A stretch of DNA of 64,000 nt, taken from the IMG/VR virus record IMGVR_UViG_3300033150_001569, positions 1-64,000 of that record, one strand, 5' to 3'. The position numbers and the translations under genes are program-made. The notes beneath the pieces were generated by a model. It was not told where the DNA came from, ran no database searches, and worked only from the letters and a program-made list of their open reading frames with translations. The DNA comes from a virus. How positions within the stretch are numbered: position 1 is the first letter of the stretch; each line of letters starts with the position of its first letter. This document shows, piece after piece, positions 38,947 to 47,258 of this stretch.

Positions 38947-41238
38947 ATCAAAGATCATTTAAAATTACGTTATGTTACTTCTTCAAAAAAAGAAAATAGA
39001 GCAAAAGTAGATCCATTAACAGATGCATTTAAAGAATTATCAGATAGTAGTATTTTACTTTCAAATGAGAGAGAAAGTATATGGGAGCATGAAGTAGTTG
39101 ATGTTGAAAAATTTTTGTTACATAGTGACTATTTAGATCAAAAAGAATATGCACGTCCCTGGGTAGTAGATATTTTAAATGAAGTATTTGATGGTGTTGT
39201 TTATAATGCTAAAAATGGTGGAAATGATAAAGAAGGAGATTTATTATTTAAATATAAAGAAGTAATATTTAATACTGCTATTGGATGTGGTAAATGTTTA
39301 ACAGGAGAATCAATAATTAAATTAGATAATGGAACTCCAGTAGAAGTAAAAGATTTATATGATAGGTATCAAAATGGAGATAATAATTATTATACTTATT
39401 CATTAGATGAAAATAAAATAGAATTAGTAAAAAATAAAATTAAAACTGTTATTTCTAATGGTTATAAATATACTTTTGAAATATTTACAACTAATAAAAA
39501 AATAATAAGATGTACAAGTAATCATCCATTTTGGGGAACAATAAAACAAATAAATAAAATAAAACCATGTTGGAGACAATTACATACTATTAATGTTGGT
39601 GAAAAAATATTAACTTATGATTGGGAAAAGAAAAAATTTGTTTGGGATAGAATTAAAAGTATAAAATTTTCAGGAGTTAGAGAAGTATATGATTTATCAA
39701 TGGAAAATATAAATTATCCTTCTTTTGTTGCAAATGAATTTATAGTTCATAATTCATATACTTTATCATTAATATCATGTTATGTTGCTTATTTAATTTT
39801 GTGTTTAAAAGATCCTTGTAAATTTTTTAATCTTGCTCCTGGTAGTAAATTTGCAATTGTTAATAATTCTATTACACAGAAAAATGCTAAACGAGTTGTT
39901 TTTAGTGAAATATATAATAAAATATTAACATCTCCTTGGTTTCAAGATAAATATAGACCAAATCCAAGAATACAATCAGAATTACAATTTGATTATTTAC
40001 CAGATAATCCTGATTTAATTGATCCAAGAAGAAAATATAAATCAGTAACAATTATTCCTGGTTCTAGTAGTGAATTTTCTGCAATTGGTTTACAATTATT
40101 TTTAGGTATAATTGATGAAGCAAGTAAATATCCTATTATTAATGAAGTATCACAAGCAGAAACTATTTATACTACAATGGATAGACGAGTTACTTCTAGA
40201 TTTGGTTCTAGAGGATTGTTAGTTATAGCTGGATCACCTCAATATACAGGTGATTGGTTAGATGCAAAATATAAAGAGTCATTAGATGATGAATTAATTT
40301 TAACTAAAAATATTCCTTTATGGGAAGCAAAACAATCTACTTGGTTTATTGATGAAGAAACTAAAAATAAATTTTTCTATTTTCATCCTACTGATGAAGT
40401 AATTATAGAAGAAGATAATCCTAAAAAATATGATTGTATTAAAATACCTGATTTAAGAGAATATCGTAAAGCATTTGAAAAAAATCCTTCAGGAGCAAAA
40501 AGAGATTTAGGTGGAATGCCAAGTGATTCTCTTAAACCATTTTTTACAATACAAAGTGCTATTGATAAATGCATTGATTATACTAGAAAAAGTCCTTGTT
40601 TTAAAGAAACAGGAGATCAACCATTTAAATTTAAAGATTGGTTTAGACCTATTTCAGCAGGTGTTCATATTGTTCATGCTGACTTTTCATTAATGCGTGG
40701 TAAAGATTCCACGGGAATTTCGATAGGTCATATAGATCATGTTGATGAAGAAGGTTCTGTTTATGTTTATATTGATGCAATGATTAGAATGCGTGGTACT
40801 AAAGAAAAAAGATTAGATTTAGCAACTATTCGTGAAGTTATATATGAATTAACAGCTAGAGGATTTAATATTGGTTTAATTACTACAGATAGATTTCAAA
40901 GTTATGATTGTAGACAAATATTAGAAAAGAAAGGTTATAATTGTGATTTATTATCTGTAGATCAAAATATTCAACCTTATAATGATTTAAAAGAAGCTGT
41001 TTATGAAAAAAGAGTAAATTATTATGATGATCCTATATTTATACGTGAAATTAAATTACTTGAAGATATTAATGGAAAAAGAGTTGATCATCCACCAGGA
41101 GTTAATGCAATTGATGGTATGAAAAATAGTAAAGATATAAGTGATTCTGTTGCTGGTGTTGTTCATAATTTAATTAAATATCATAGAGAAATTTTAGATA
41201 ATATTGAAGAAGAAGATAATCAAGCTATTTTAATATAA
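38947..41238 (+). CDS. terL: Terminase large subunit with intein, probable non-AUG start
   Basis: The frame is open from 38938, but no ATG, GTG or TTG occurs before TTG 39115. AAGGA (38936-38940) six bases before ATC 38947 marks the likely start. The precursor has about 763 residues; about 610 remain after removal of a 153-residue intein in the Walker A motif (IGCGK/S). The Walker B is GIIDEAS, the nuclease has VHADFSLMRGKDSTG, TTDRFQSYD and the late DISDSVAG. TerL cuts concatemers and drives DNA into proheads. If TTG 39115 is used, the first 56 residues are missing. Confidence 0.85.
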   Translation: MKDHLKLRYVTSSKKENRAKVDPLTDAFKELSDSSILLSNERESIWEHEVVDVEKFLLHSDYLDQKEYARPWVVDILNEVFDGVVYNAKNGGNDKEGDLLFKYKEVIFNTAIGCGKCLTGESIIKLDNGTPVEVKDLYDRYQNGDNNYYTYSLDENKIELVKNKIKTVISNGYKYTFEIFTTNKKIIRCTSNHPFWGTIKQINKIKPCWRQLHTINVGEKILTYDWEKKKFVWDRIKSIKFSGVREVYDLSMENINYPSFVANEFIVHNSYTLSLISCYVAYLILCLKDPCKFFNLAPGSKFAIVNNSITQKNAKRVVFSEIYNKILTSPWFQDKYRPNPRIQSELQFDYLPDNPDLIDPRRKYKSVTIIPGSSSEFSAIGLQLFLGIIDEASKYPIINEVSQAETIYTTMDRRVTSRFGSRGLLVIAGSPQYTGDWLDAKYKESLDDELILTKNIPLWEAKQSTWFIDEETKNKFFYFHPTDEVIIEEDNPKKYDCIKIPDLREYRKAFEKNPSGAKRDLGGMPSDSLKPFFTIQSAIDKCIDYTRKSPCFKETGDQPFKFKDWFRPISAGVHIVHADFSLMRGKDSTGISIGHIDHVDEEGSVYVYIDAMIRMRGTKEKRLDLATIREVIYELTARGFNIGLITTDRFQSYDCRQILEKKGYNCDLLSVDQNIQPYNDLKEAVYEKRVNYYDDPIFIREIKLLEDINGKRVDHPPGVNAIDGMKNSKDISDSVAGVVHNLIKYHREILDNIEEEDNQAILI
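39295..39753 (+). other. Mini-intein in TerL (153 residues)
   Basis: It begins with Cys (CLTGESIIKLDNGTPVEVKDL), carries block B as TSNHPFWGTI, block F as VREVYDLSMENINYPSFVANEFIVHN, and ends in HN before extein Ser. There is no endonuclease domain between blocks B and F. The insertion splits the Walker A Gly-Lys/Ser, so packaging depends on splicing. Confidence 0.88.
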
Positions 41239-41248
41239 AATAATTAAT

Positions 41249-41515
41249 ATGTCTGAAAAAAGATCTAAAATAATTATTTGTAAAATACGTGGAAAAGTAA
41301 AACTTTTTAAACGTGGATATGGTTTTATTAATTTTTTAGAAGAAGATAATATCAATATTAAAAATGATATTTTTGTACATTATTCAAAAATAATTAGTGA
41401 TGAAAAATTTAAAACTTTAGAAGAAGGAGATATAGTAGAGTTTGATTTAGTTGAATATATAGATGGTCGTTTAAGAGCATTAAATGTTCGCAAAATAGAT
41501 AGGATAGGAGATTAA
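41249..41515 (+). CDS. Cold-shock-domain protein, 88 aa
   Basis: GKVKLFKRGYGFINFLEEDN and NDIFVHYSKI are the two RNA-binding motifs of the cold-shock OB fold, and LEEGDIVEFDLVEYIDGRLRALNV completes the barrel. It would bind single-stranded RNA or DNA. It is unusual to find it directly behind terL. Confidence 0.78.
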   Translation: MSEKRSKIIICKIRGKVKLFKRGYGFINFLEEDNINIKNDIFVHYSKIISDEKFKTLEEGDIVEFDLVEYIDGRLRALNVRKIDRIGD

Positions 41516-41517
41516 AT

Positions 41518-41616
41518 ATGAAGAATTTATTATTAAATTTTTATATTAAATTTTATTATTTAATAAATTATATAGAAATTATAACTTTTATAACTTTATA
41601 TTATTTAGGAGTATAA
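41518..41616 (+). CDS. Very small membrane peptide, 32 aa
   Basis: AGGAG precedes ATG 41518. The whole peptide is hydrophobic/aromatic (NFYIKFYYLINYIEIITFITLYYL) and could span a membrane. It is short but well placed between two genes. Confidence 0.4.
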   Translation: MKNLLLNFYIKFYYLINYIEIITFITLYYLGV

Positions 41617-41617
41617 A

Positions 41618-41983
41618 ATGAATAATGAAGATATGAGAGAAATATTTGATAAAGATTTAATTGAATATAATTTTTATACAATTGAAAAAAATAAAAAGAA
41701 AAAACAAATATTATATGATTTAAATTTATTAGGAGCACAAGGTTGGGAATATTGTGAAAGATTAGATACTGATACAATTTTATTAAAAAGATTAAGAAAT
41801 TTTTTAACAATGATTAATGAAGCTAGAGATATTTTGGATGGTAAAGAAGATGAAAATTTACCTATTGAAAATATTAAATATTGTACTGAGGATTGTAAAT
41901 TTTTTGATGTTAATCATGAATATTGTACTAAATTAAAACAACAAAGTGTTTATGGAAGTCCTTGTATGGAGGAATTAAAATGA
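41618..41983 (+). CDS. Hypothetical protein with cysteine-rich C-terminus, 121 aa
   Basis: TTTAGGAG precedes the ATG. The N-terminal half (LNLLGAQGWEYCERLDTDTILLKR) looks like the DUF4177-type strand-helix found in many small proteins. The C-terminal half has four cysteines (YCTEDCKFF...YCTKL...SPCMEEL). Function unknown. Confidence 0.5.
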   Translation: MNNEDMREIFDKDLIEYNFYTIEKNKKKKQILYDLNLLGAQGWEYCERLDTDTILLKRLRNFLTMINEARDILDGKEDENLPIENIKYCTEDCKFFDVNHEYCTKLKQQSVYGSPCMEELK

Positions 41984-42225
41984 ATGATATAATTGATTTT
42001 GATAAATTAAATAATGAAATTAAAAATTTATTTAATAAAATAAGAAGTACTAAAGATATTGATGAAGGAGTATGTGCAGATAAATTTATTTTACAAATTT
42101 CGAGATATATAGATAAAAATAAAGAAGAAAATTTAAGTATTAAATCATTTTATGAAACTAATAAAGGTAATAATAAAACAGCTTATCAATTAGTAAAGTT
42201 TAATGATATTTCAATGGATGAATAA
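41980..42225 (+). CDS. Hypothetical protein, 81 aa
   Basis: ATGGAGGAATTAAA supplies the ribosome site for ATG 41980, overlapping the previous stop. A helical acidic protein (FDKLNNEIKNLFNKIRSTKDIDEG). No family recognised. Confidence 0.5.
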   Translation: MNDIIDFDKLNNEIKNLFNKIRSTKDIDEGVCADKFILQISRYIDKNKEENLSIKSFYETNKGNNKTAYQLVKFNDISMDE

Positions 42226-42227
42226 AT

Positions 42228-43445
42228 ATGGATGATAAAATTAAATATAAAATTTTTCAAAAATTTTTAAAATTTAAATATATAGAATCTATATTAAAAC
42301 AATTTCCAATTGATAGAGCAGATATGGGCGAAGAAGCAATGTATGATGAATTAATTGATTTTGAATTAGAATTATATGAAGCATTACAAACAGAATTTTC
42401 AAAATTATCTAAAGATTTTCAAAAATTAGAAAGTGATGCTTTTTTTGAATTATATAATGAAGAAAATATAGAAGCTGTACCATTAGTAGGAGGATTTGTT
42501 TTGGGTGTTGCTGCTTTAGATATATTTCATAATAAAGCAAATGCTTATTTAGGAACAGATTTTTTTATTAATATAAAAGATAAATTAAATGGTAATATGT
42601 TGGGAATGTATAATGAAGCATCTTCAAGAACTATTAATGAAATAGTTGCTAAATTACCTAGAGGATATAAAACTGATGGAAAAAATTATCTTAAAAATTT
42701 GCCAATTGATGATGTATTAGCAAGTGTTGATGCACAATATAGTAATTTTTTAACTGCTAATTATTTAGAAAATATATCAGGTAGAATATCAACTAGAGCT
42801 AATAAAATTTTAAATGAATTTGAAAGTAATATTGATAGAGTATTTGCTTTAAAACAAGATTTTTTAAATATTGATATTTATTCTGCTCCTTATTTATATG
42901 CCGCTTCTAGTACAATACAAAATTTAATTAGAAATAGAGCTATTGTTAATGTATATCAAAGAGCAAAAGTTACTACAGTAACATTTAATGCAGTTGGTGA
43001 TGATAGAACTTGTTTTCCAGAATTTGTTTCAGTTTTAACTTCTAATGGTAGAAAAAAAATTAAAGATATAAAAATTAATGATGAAGTATTAACACATAAA
43101 GGTAATTATAAAAAAGTTTTGGCAAGACAATGTTTCAATTATAATGATGATATTTATGAAATAAAACCAGAAAATAAAAAATTTAGAAATTTAAAATGTA
43201 CGAAGAATCATCCAATTTTAATTAAAAGAAATAATGAATATTATTGGATAGAAGCTAGAAATTTAAAAATTGGTGATATAATCATTAAATATAATTATTT
43301 AATTAAAAAATCAAAATGTAAATTTTGTGGAAAAGAATTTTATGCTAAATATTATTCTACTCATAAAAATTATTCATTATATTGTTCTTTAGATTGTTAT
43401 TTTAAAAGAAAAACTAAAAATATGATTGAAACTAAGTGTTGGTAA
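42228..43445 (+). CDS. Head-morphogenesis protein (SPP1 gp7/Mu gpF-like), N-part with N-intein
   Basis: Residues 1-261 are the N-extein: helical, then NLIRNRAIVNVYQRAKVTTVTFNAVGDDRT, the conserved D-x-R-T region of SPP1 gp7-type minor head proteins. Cys262 (43011) starts an intein N-half: CFPEFVSVLTSNGRKKI...DEVLTHKGNYKKV, block B CTKNHPILIK, then LKIGDIIIKYN. A zinc-finger segment (CKFCGKEF...YCSLDCYF) follows and the frame stops at 43445. The remainder is encoded by the ORF at 43760. This protein links portal and capsid assembly. Confidence 0.82.
   Translation: MDDKIKYKIFQKFLKFKYIESILKQFPIDRADMGEEAMYDELIDFELELYEALQTEFSKLSKDFQKLESDAFFELYNEENIEAVPLVGGFVLGVAALDIFHNKANAYLGTDFFINIKDKLNGNMLGMYNEASSRTINEIVAKLPRGYKTDGKNYLKNLPIDDVLASVDAQYSNFLTANYLENISGRISTRANKILNEFESNIDRVFALKQDFLNIDIYSAPYLYAASSTIQNLIRNRAIVNVYQRAKVTTVTFNAVGDDRTCFPEFVSVLTSNGRKKIKDIKINDEVLTHKGNYKKVLARQCFNYNDDIYEIKPENKKFRNLKCTKNHPILIKRNNEYYWIEARNLKIGDIIIKYNYLIKKSKCKFCGKEFYAKYYSTHKNYSLYCSLDCYFKRKTKNMIETKCW
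43011..43310 (+). other. N-terminal half of a split or fractured intein
   Basis: About 100 residues from Cys262 with splicing blocks A and B intact, inserted after the DDRT motif. Its partner, blocks F and G, lies at 43760-43933 behind a separate ribosome site and ATG. Confidence 0.75.
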
Positions 43446-43766
43446 AAGAATAAAACATATTAATAAATTTGATAATAAAGAAATTATTTTTAGTAGTTCT
43501 TGGGAATATAAATATGCATTATATTTAGAAAAAATAATATTAAATATATTTATGAATATAAAAGATTTAAAATAAAAAATAAAAATTTTAGAGATTATAC
43601 TCCAGATTTTTATTTAATAGATTCCGATGAATATATAGAAATAAAAGGAAGAAAAAAGAAAAAATTTGAAGAAAAATATATTATATTTAAAAAAGAAAGT
43701 CCAAATATAAAAATTAAAATATTATATCAAAATGATCTTAAAAATTTAGGAATTAAATTATGTTAA
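43311..43766 (+). pseudogene. PD-(D/E)XK-like homing endonuclease inside the intein, broken
   Basis: A zinc finger (SKCKFCGKEF...YCSLDC) is followed, in another frame, by SSSWEYKYALYLEK. After the A6 run 43529-43534, a third frame gives NNIKYIYEYKRF...RDYTPDFYLI...EYIEIKGRKKKKFEEKY...LKNLGIKLC, stopping at 43766. SSWE, YTPDF and EIKG provide the Glu, Asp and E-x-K of a PD-(D/E)XK or Vsr-like homing nuclease, the type known from fractured phage genes with split inteins. Two frame changes make an active enzyme unlikely unless they are sequencing errors. Confidence 0.65.
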
Positions 43767-45427
43767 AATTAACAAAAGAAGAATCAAAAATAATTGATGA
43801 TATGTTAAAAAATAAGGTTTGTAGTGAAACTAAAATTAAAGAAATTAATAATAAAAAGAGAAATATTAAAGTTTATAATTTAGAAGTAGAAGACGATTTT
43901 ACATATAATGCAAATGATTATATTGTTCATAATACTGCTCTTTGTTTAAGTCTTAATCAAAGAGAATGGCAATTAACAGATATTTTAAATAAATTTGCAG
44001 AAGTTGATAATTTAGAATTACCTAGTGATGATTATAAAGAATCAATTAATAGATTAAAAGAAGCTCATCCATTTTTTAGATTTGATACTATAGCAGCAAG
44101 AGAAGGAAAAGATTCTATATATAAAGTTGATCGTGAAGGTAATAGAGATTATATAAAAGGTTCACGATTTGCTTATGATAGTGATACAGGAAAATATCGT
44201 CCTAATGTTAGTGATGATTATGTTGGTAATTTTATAGAAGCTGGAATTCCTTGTCCTCCGCTTCACAATTTTTGCTATCAGATAGATACGGAAGTTTATA
44301 CTAAAAGAGGTTGGTTATTATTTAAAAATTTAAAAGATAATGATTTAATTCTTACATTAAATCCAGAAACAAAAGATTTAGAATGGAGTAAAATTATAAG
44401 ACAAATATCATATAAATATAATGGTAAAATGATTTTATTTACAAATAATCAACATTCTTTAGATTTATGTGTTACTCCAGATCATCAACATTTTTATTAT
44501 AAAAGAGTAGATCATGCTACTAAAGGTAGATGGATGGAACCTATTTTTGCTAATTTTGAACAATTAAAAAAATCTGGTTCTGAAGTTATGTTTTATATTT
44601 CTAGTGAATGGAAAGGTGAAGATAAAAAATATATTGAAATAAATGGATTAAAATTAAAAACTGAAGATTATTGTAGATTAATGGGTTATTATTTATCTGA
44701 AGGTAGTACTAAAAAAGTAAGAAGTAATTCTGGTAATTATTATGCTCAAATAGCACAAGAAAAATTTATTAATAAAATGTATGAAGATATTAAAGATATT
44801 GGTTTAAAAAATATTACTAAAACAAAAGATAAAATACATATTTATGATATTAGATTTGGAAATTATGCAAAACAATTTGGTTATTCTTATGAAAAATATA
44901 TTCCAGAAGAAATTATGGAATTATCTCCAAATTATATAAGAATATTTTTAGATGCTTATAATTTAGGAGATGGTAGTATATTTATTAATAATAATTTTAA
45001 AGATTATCGAAAAGATATAAAATTTAAAGAATTAAAAAATTATTGTACAAGTTCTAAAAAAATTGCAAATCAAATAGGAGAATTAATATTAAAAGTTGGA
45101 AAATCTCCTAGTTTTAGAAAAGAAATGGTTAAAGGTAAAAAACAAAAATTTAGAAATGGTATTTATATAATTAATCATAATATTTATATTATTAATGAAT
45201 TATCATCTAAATATAGAAAACCAAGAATAATAAAAGAAATAGATTATAATGATTATGTTTATGATATAGAAGTAGAAAAAAATCATACGTTATGGGTAAG
45301 AAGAAATGGCAAAGCAGTTTGGTCAAGTAATTGTCGTTCTTGGTTAACAAGCACTCAAGAAACTTTTGATGAATTAGTTGAAACAATAGAAACAGAAAGA
45401 AAAAAAGATAATAAAAATTATATTTAA
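43760..45427 (+). CDS. Head-morphogenesis protein C-part with C-intein and second intein
   Basis: AGGA lies eight bases before ATG 43760, and a stop in the same frame sits just upstream, so this is a separate translation unit. Residues 1-58 are a C-intein ending VYNLEVEDDFTYNANDYIVHN, then extein Thr. The extein continues TALCLSLNQREWQLTDILNKF...PCPPLHNF, is interrupted by a 353-residue LAGLIDADG intein, and ends CRSWLTSTQETFDELVETI. CPPLHN/CRSWLT is the metal-like signature of SPP1 gp7-type proteins. Spliced with the N-part, the protein has about 405 residues. Confidence 0.82.
   Translation: MLKLTKEESKIIDDMLKNKVCSETKIKEINNKKRNIKVYNLEVEDDFTYNANDYIVHNTALCLSLNQREWQLTDILNKFAEVDNLELPSDDYKESINRLKEAHPFFRFDTIAAREGKDSIYKVDREGNRDYIKGSRFAYDSDTGKYRPNVSDDYVGNFIEAGIPCPPLHNFCYQIDTEVYTKRGWLLFKNLKDNDLILTLNPETKDLEWSKIIRQISYKYNGKMILFTNNQHSLDLCVTPDHQHFYYKRVDHATKGRWMEPIFANFEQLKKSGSEVMFYISSEWKGEDKKYIEINGLKLKTEDYCRLMGYYLSEGSTKKVRSNSGNYYAQIAQEKFINKMYEDIKDIGLKNITKTKDKIHIYDIRFGNYAKQFGYSYEKYIPEEIMELSPNYIRIFLDAYNLGDGSIFINNNFKDYRKDIKFKELKNYCTSSKKIANQIGELILKVGKSPSFRKEMVKGKKQKFRNGIYIINHNIYIINELSSKYRKPRIIKEIDYNDYVYDIEVEKNHTLWVRRNGKAVWSSNCRSWLTSTQETFDELVETIETERKKDNKNYI
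44273..45331 (+). other. Intein with LAGLIDADG endonuclease (353 residues)
   Basis: It starts at Cys172 of the ORF (CYQIDTEVYTKRGWLLFKNL), has block B VTPDHQHFYY, LAGLIDADG motifs CRLMGYYLSEGST and FLDAYNLGDGS, and ends IEVEKNHTLWVRRNGKAVWSSN before extein Cys. It lies between Phe and Cys of the conserved CPPLHNF/CRSW. All parts look intact, so both splicing and homing could be active. Confidence 0.88.
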
Positions 45428-45456
45428 TAAAAATAAAGAATATAAGAGGTTTAAAT

Positions 45457-45621
45457 ATGTCAGAAAATGAAAAAGAAACAACTGAAAAGAAAGTTATTTG
45501 TGTTATCAAAACTTATGAAAAAAAATCTCATAAAAAAAGAAAACAAAATAATTCTCCTTTAAAATTTAAACCATTTGATATTGAAGTTATACAAAAATTA
45601 AAATTAAAATTAAAAAAATAA
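45457..45621 (+). CDS. Small basic protein, 54 aa
   Basis: TAAGAGG precedes ATG 45457. MSENEKETTEKKVICVIKTYEKKSHKKRKQNN... ends in a Lys/Leu repeat (KLKLKLKK). It lies between head-morphogenesis and portal genes. Function unknown. Confidence 0.45.
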   Translation: MSENEKETTEKKVICVIKTYEKKSHKKRKQNNSPLKFKPFDIEVIQKLKLKLKK

Positions 45622-45636
45622 AGATATGAGGTTAAA

Positions 45637-47247
45637 ATGAGTAGAAAAAGAAAAAATAATAAACAAGTAGATAATAAATCTACTAAAATAAAAGAAGAAA
45701 TTATTGAAACTAAAAAAATATATAATGAAGAAGAATTTAATAAAGCAATTAAAAATTCAGATCCTAATTCAATAATGAAAGCATTTCTTATATCTGATGA
45801 AGGTGTAGAATCTAAACAATTAAAGGATGAATGGGCAGATTTAGAAATAGAAGATGCAGTAGTTCCTCCATATGATCCTGAAACATGGGCAGAATATTTA
45901 GAATTAAGCTCATCATTAAGATCATCAATAGATTCATTAGCATTAAATACAGTTGGATTAGGTTGGAATACAATTAGAAATAAAAAATTTGATAGATCAT
46001 TTGATGAAAAAGAAGAAAAAGCTTTTCAAAAAGAAAAACAAATATTAGATGAATTATTTGAATTTCCTAATCAAGAAATGCCTTTTTTAACAGTTACAAC
46101 ACGTATTAAAACAGATGAAGAAGCAACTGGTAATGGATATATGGAAGTTGCAAGAAATAGAAAAAATAAAATTAAAGCATTATATCATGTACCTAGTCAT
46201 ACAATGAGAGTTAGAAAAAATGGTGGATTTATTCAATTAAGAAATGGTGTTATTAGATATTTTAAAGATTTTGGTGATGAAAGAATAATTGATGCAGAAA
46301 CAGGATATGAAAATAAAAATATTCCTTTTGAAGAAAGGGCAAATGAAATAATACATTTTAAATTATATTGTCCTAGAGATTCATTTTATGGAATACCTAG
46401 ACATGCAAGTGCTCAATATGCAATTGAAGGTAATTATAATGCTGCTGAATATAATGCATCATTTTTTAAAAATGCTGCTACACCTAGATATATTATTTTA
46501 TGTGATGGTACTAATATTGATAAAGAATCAATTGAACATGTTAAACAATTTTTTCAAGCAAGTGGAAAGGGACCAAAAAATGCTCATAGATGTCTTATTC
46601 TTCAAACAAGTAAAAAAAGTTTTGCAGGTCCAAGTCAAGCAGATAAAGGACATATTAAGTTAGAACCAGTTACAATAGGAAAGACAGATGATGCTAGTCA
46701 TTTAAATTATCAAAAGAAAAATGATGAAGAAATAAGAAGTGTACATAGAATACCATCTATACTTTTAGGTATTCTTGAAGATGCAAATAGAGCAACTGCT
46801 TTAACAGCTATTGGAATAGTTAATCAACAAGTATTTTTACCAGAACAAGTTAGATATGAATATATAATAAATCATACACTTGTAAAAGATTTTGGATTTA
46901 AATATGCAAAATTTGAATTTGTCGATTTAGAATCTACTGATCCAGTTGAAAAAGCAGAAATTGATGAAATATATGCAAAAGCAGGTACATTATCAATTGA
47001 TGAAATAAGAAGTAGCATTAAGAAACAACCTTTTAATAAAACATGGTCTAAAATACCATTTGAGGTATTAAAGATATATCTTACATCACAGAGAGATGCA
47101 GAATTAAAAGAAAATGAAAATATGAAAGATGATGATGTTAAAAAAATTGCAGATATTAGAAAGAAAATTATTAAAAGTTTAAGAAAAGTTAATAAAGATC
47201 TTCAAAAAGATTTGAAAGATAAAAATATTGATGATTTATTTATTTAA
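45637..47247 (+). CDS. Portal protein (PBSX-type), 536 aa
   Basis: After a charged N-terminus, VVPPYDPETWAEYLELSSSLRSSIDSLALNTVGLGW is the clip/wing start of PBSX-type portals. EIIHFKLYCPRDSFYGIPRHASAQYAIEGNYNAAEYNASFFKNAATPRYII and RIPSILLGILEDANRATALTAIG are the crown and stem-region hallmarks. It forms the dodecameric vertex through which DNA enters. TGAGG precedes the ATG. Confidence 0.87.
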   Translation: MSRKRKNNKQVDNKSTKIKEEIIETKKIYNEEEFNKAIKNSDPNSIMKAFLISDEGVESKQLKDEWADLEIEDAVVPPYDPETWAEYLELSSSLRSSIDSLALNTVGLGWNTIRNKKFDRSFDEKEEKAFQKEKQILDELFEFPNQEMPFLTVTTRIKTDEEATGNGYMEVARNRKNKIKALYHVPSHTMRVRKNGGFIQLRNGVIRYFKDFGDERIIDAETGYENKNIPFEERANEIIHFKLYCPRDSFYGIPRHASAQYAIEGNYNAAEYNASFFKNAATPRYIILCDGTNIDKESIEHVKQFFQASGKGPKNAHRCLILQTSKKSFAGPSQADKGHIKLEPVTIGKTDDASHLNYQKKNDEEIRSVHRIPSILLGILEDANRATALTAIGIVNQQVFLPEQVRYEYIINHTLVKDFGFKYAKFEFVDLESTDPVEKAEIDEIYAKAGTLSIDEIRSSIKKQPFNKTWSKIPFEVLKIYLTSQRDAELKENENMKDDDVKKIADIRKKIIKSLRKVNKDLQKDLKDKNIDDLFI

Positions 47248-47258
47248 AGGAGAATAAA

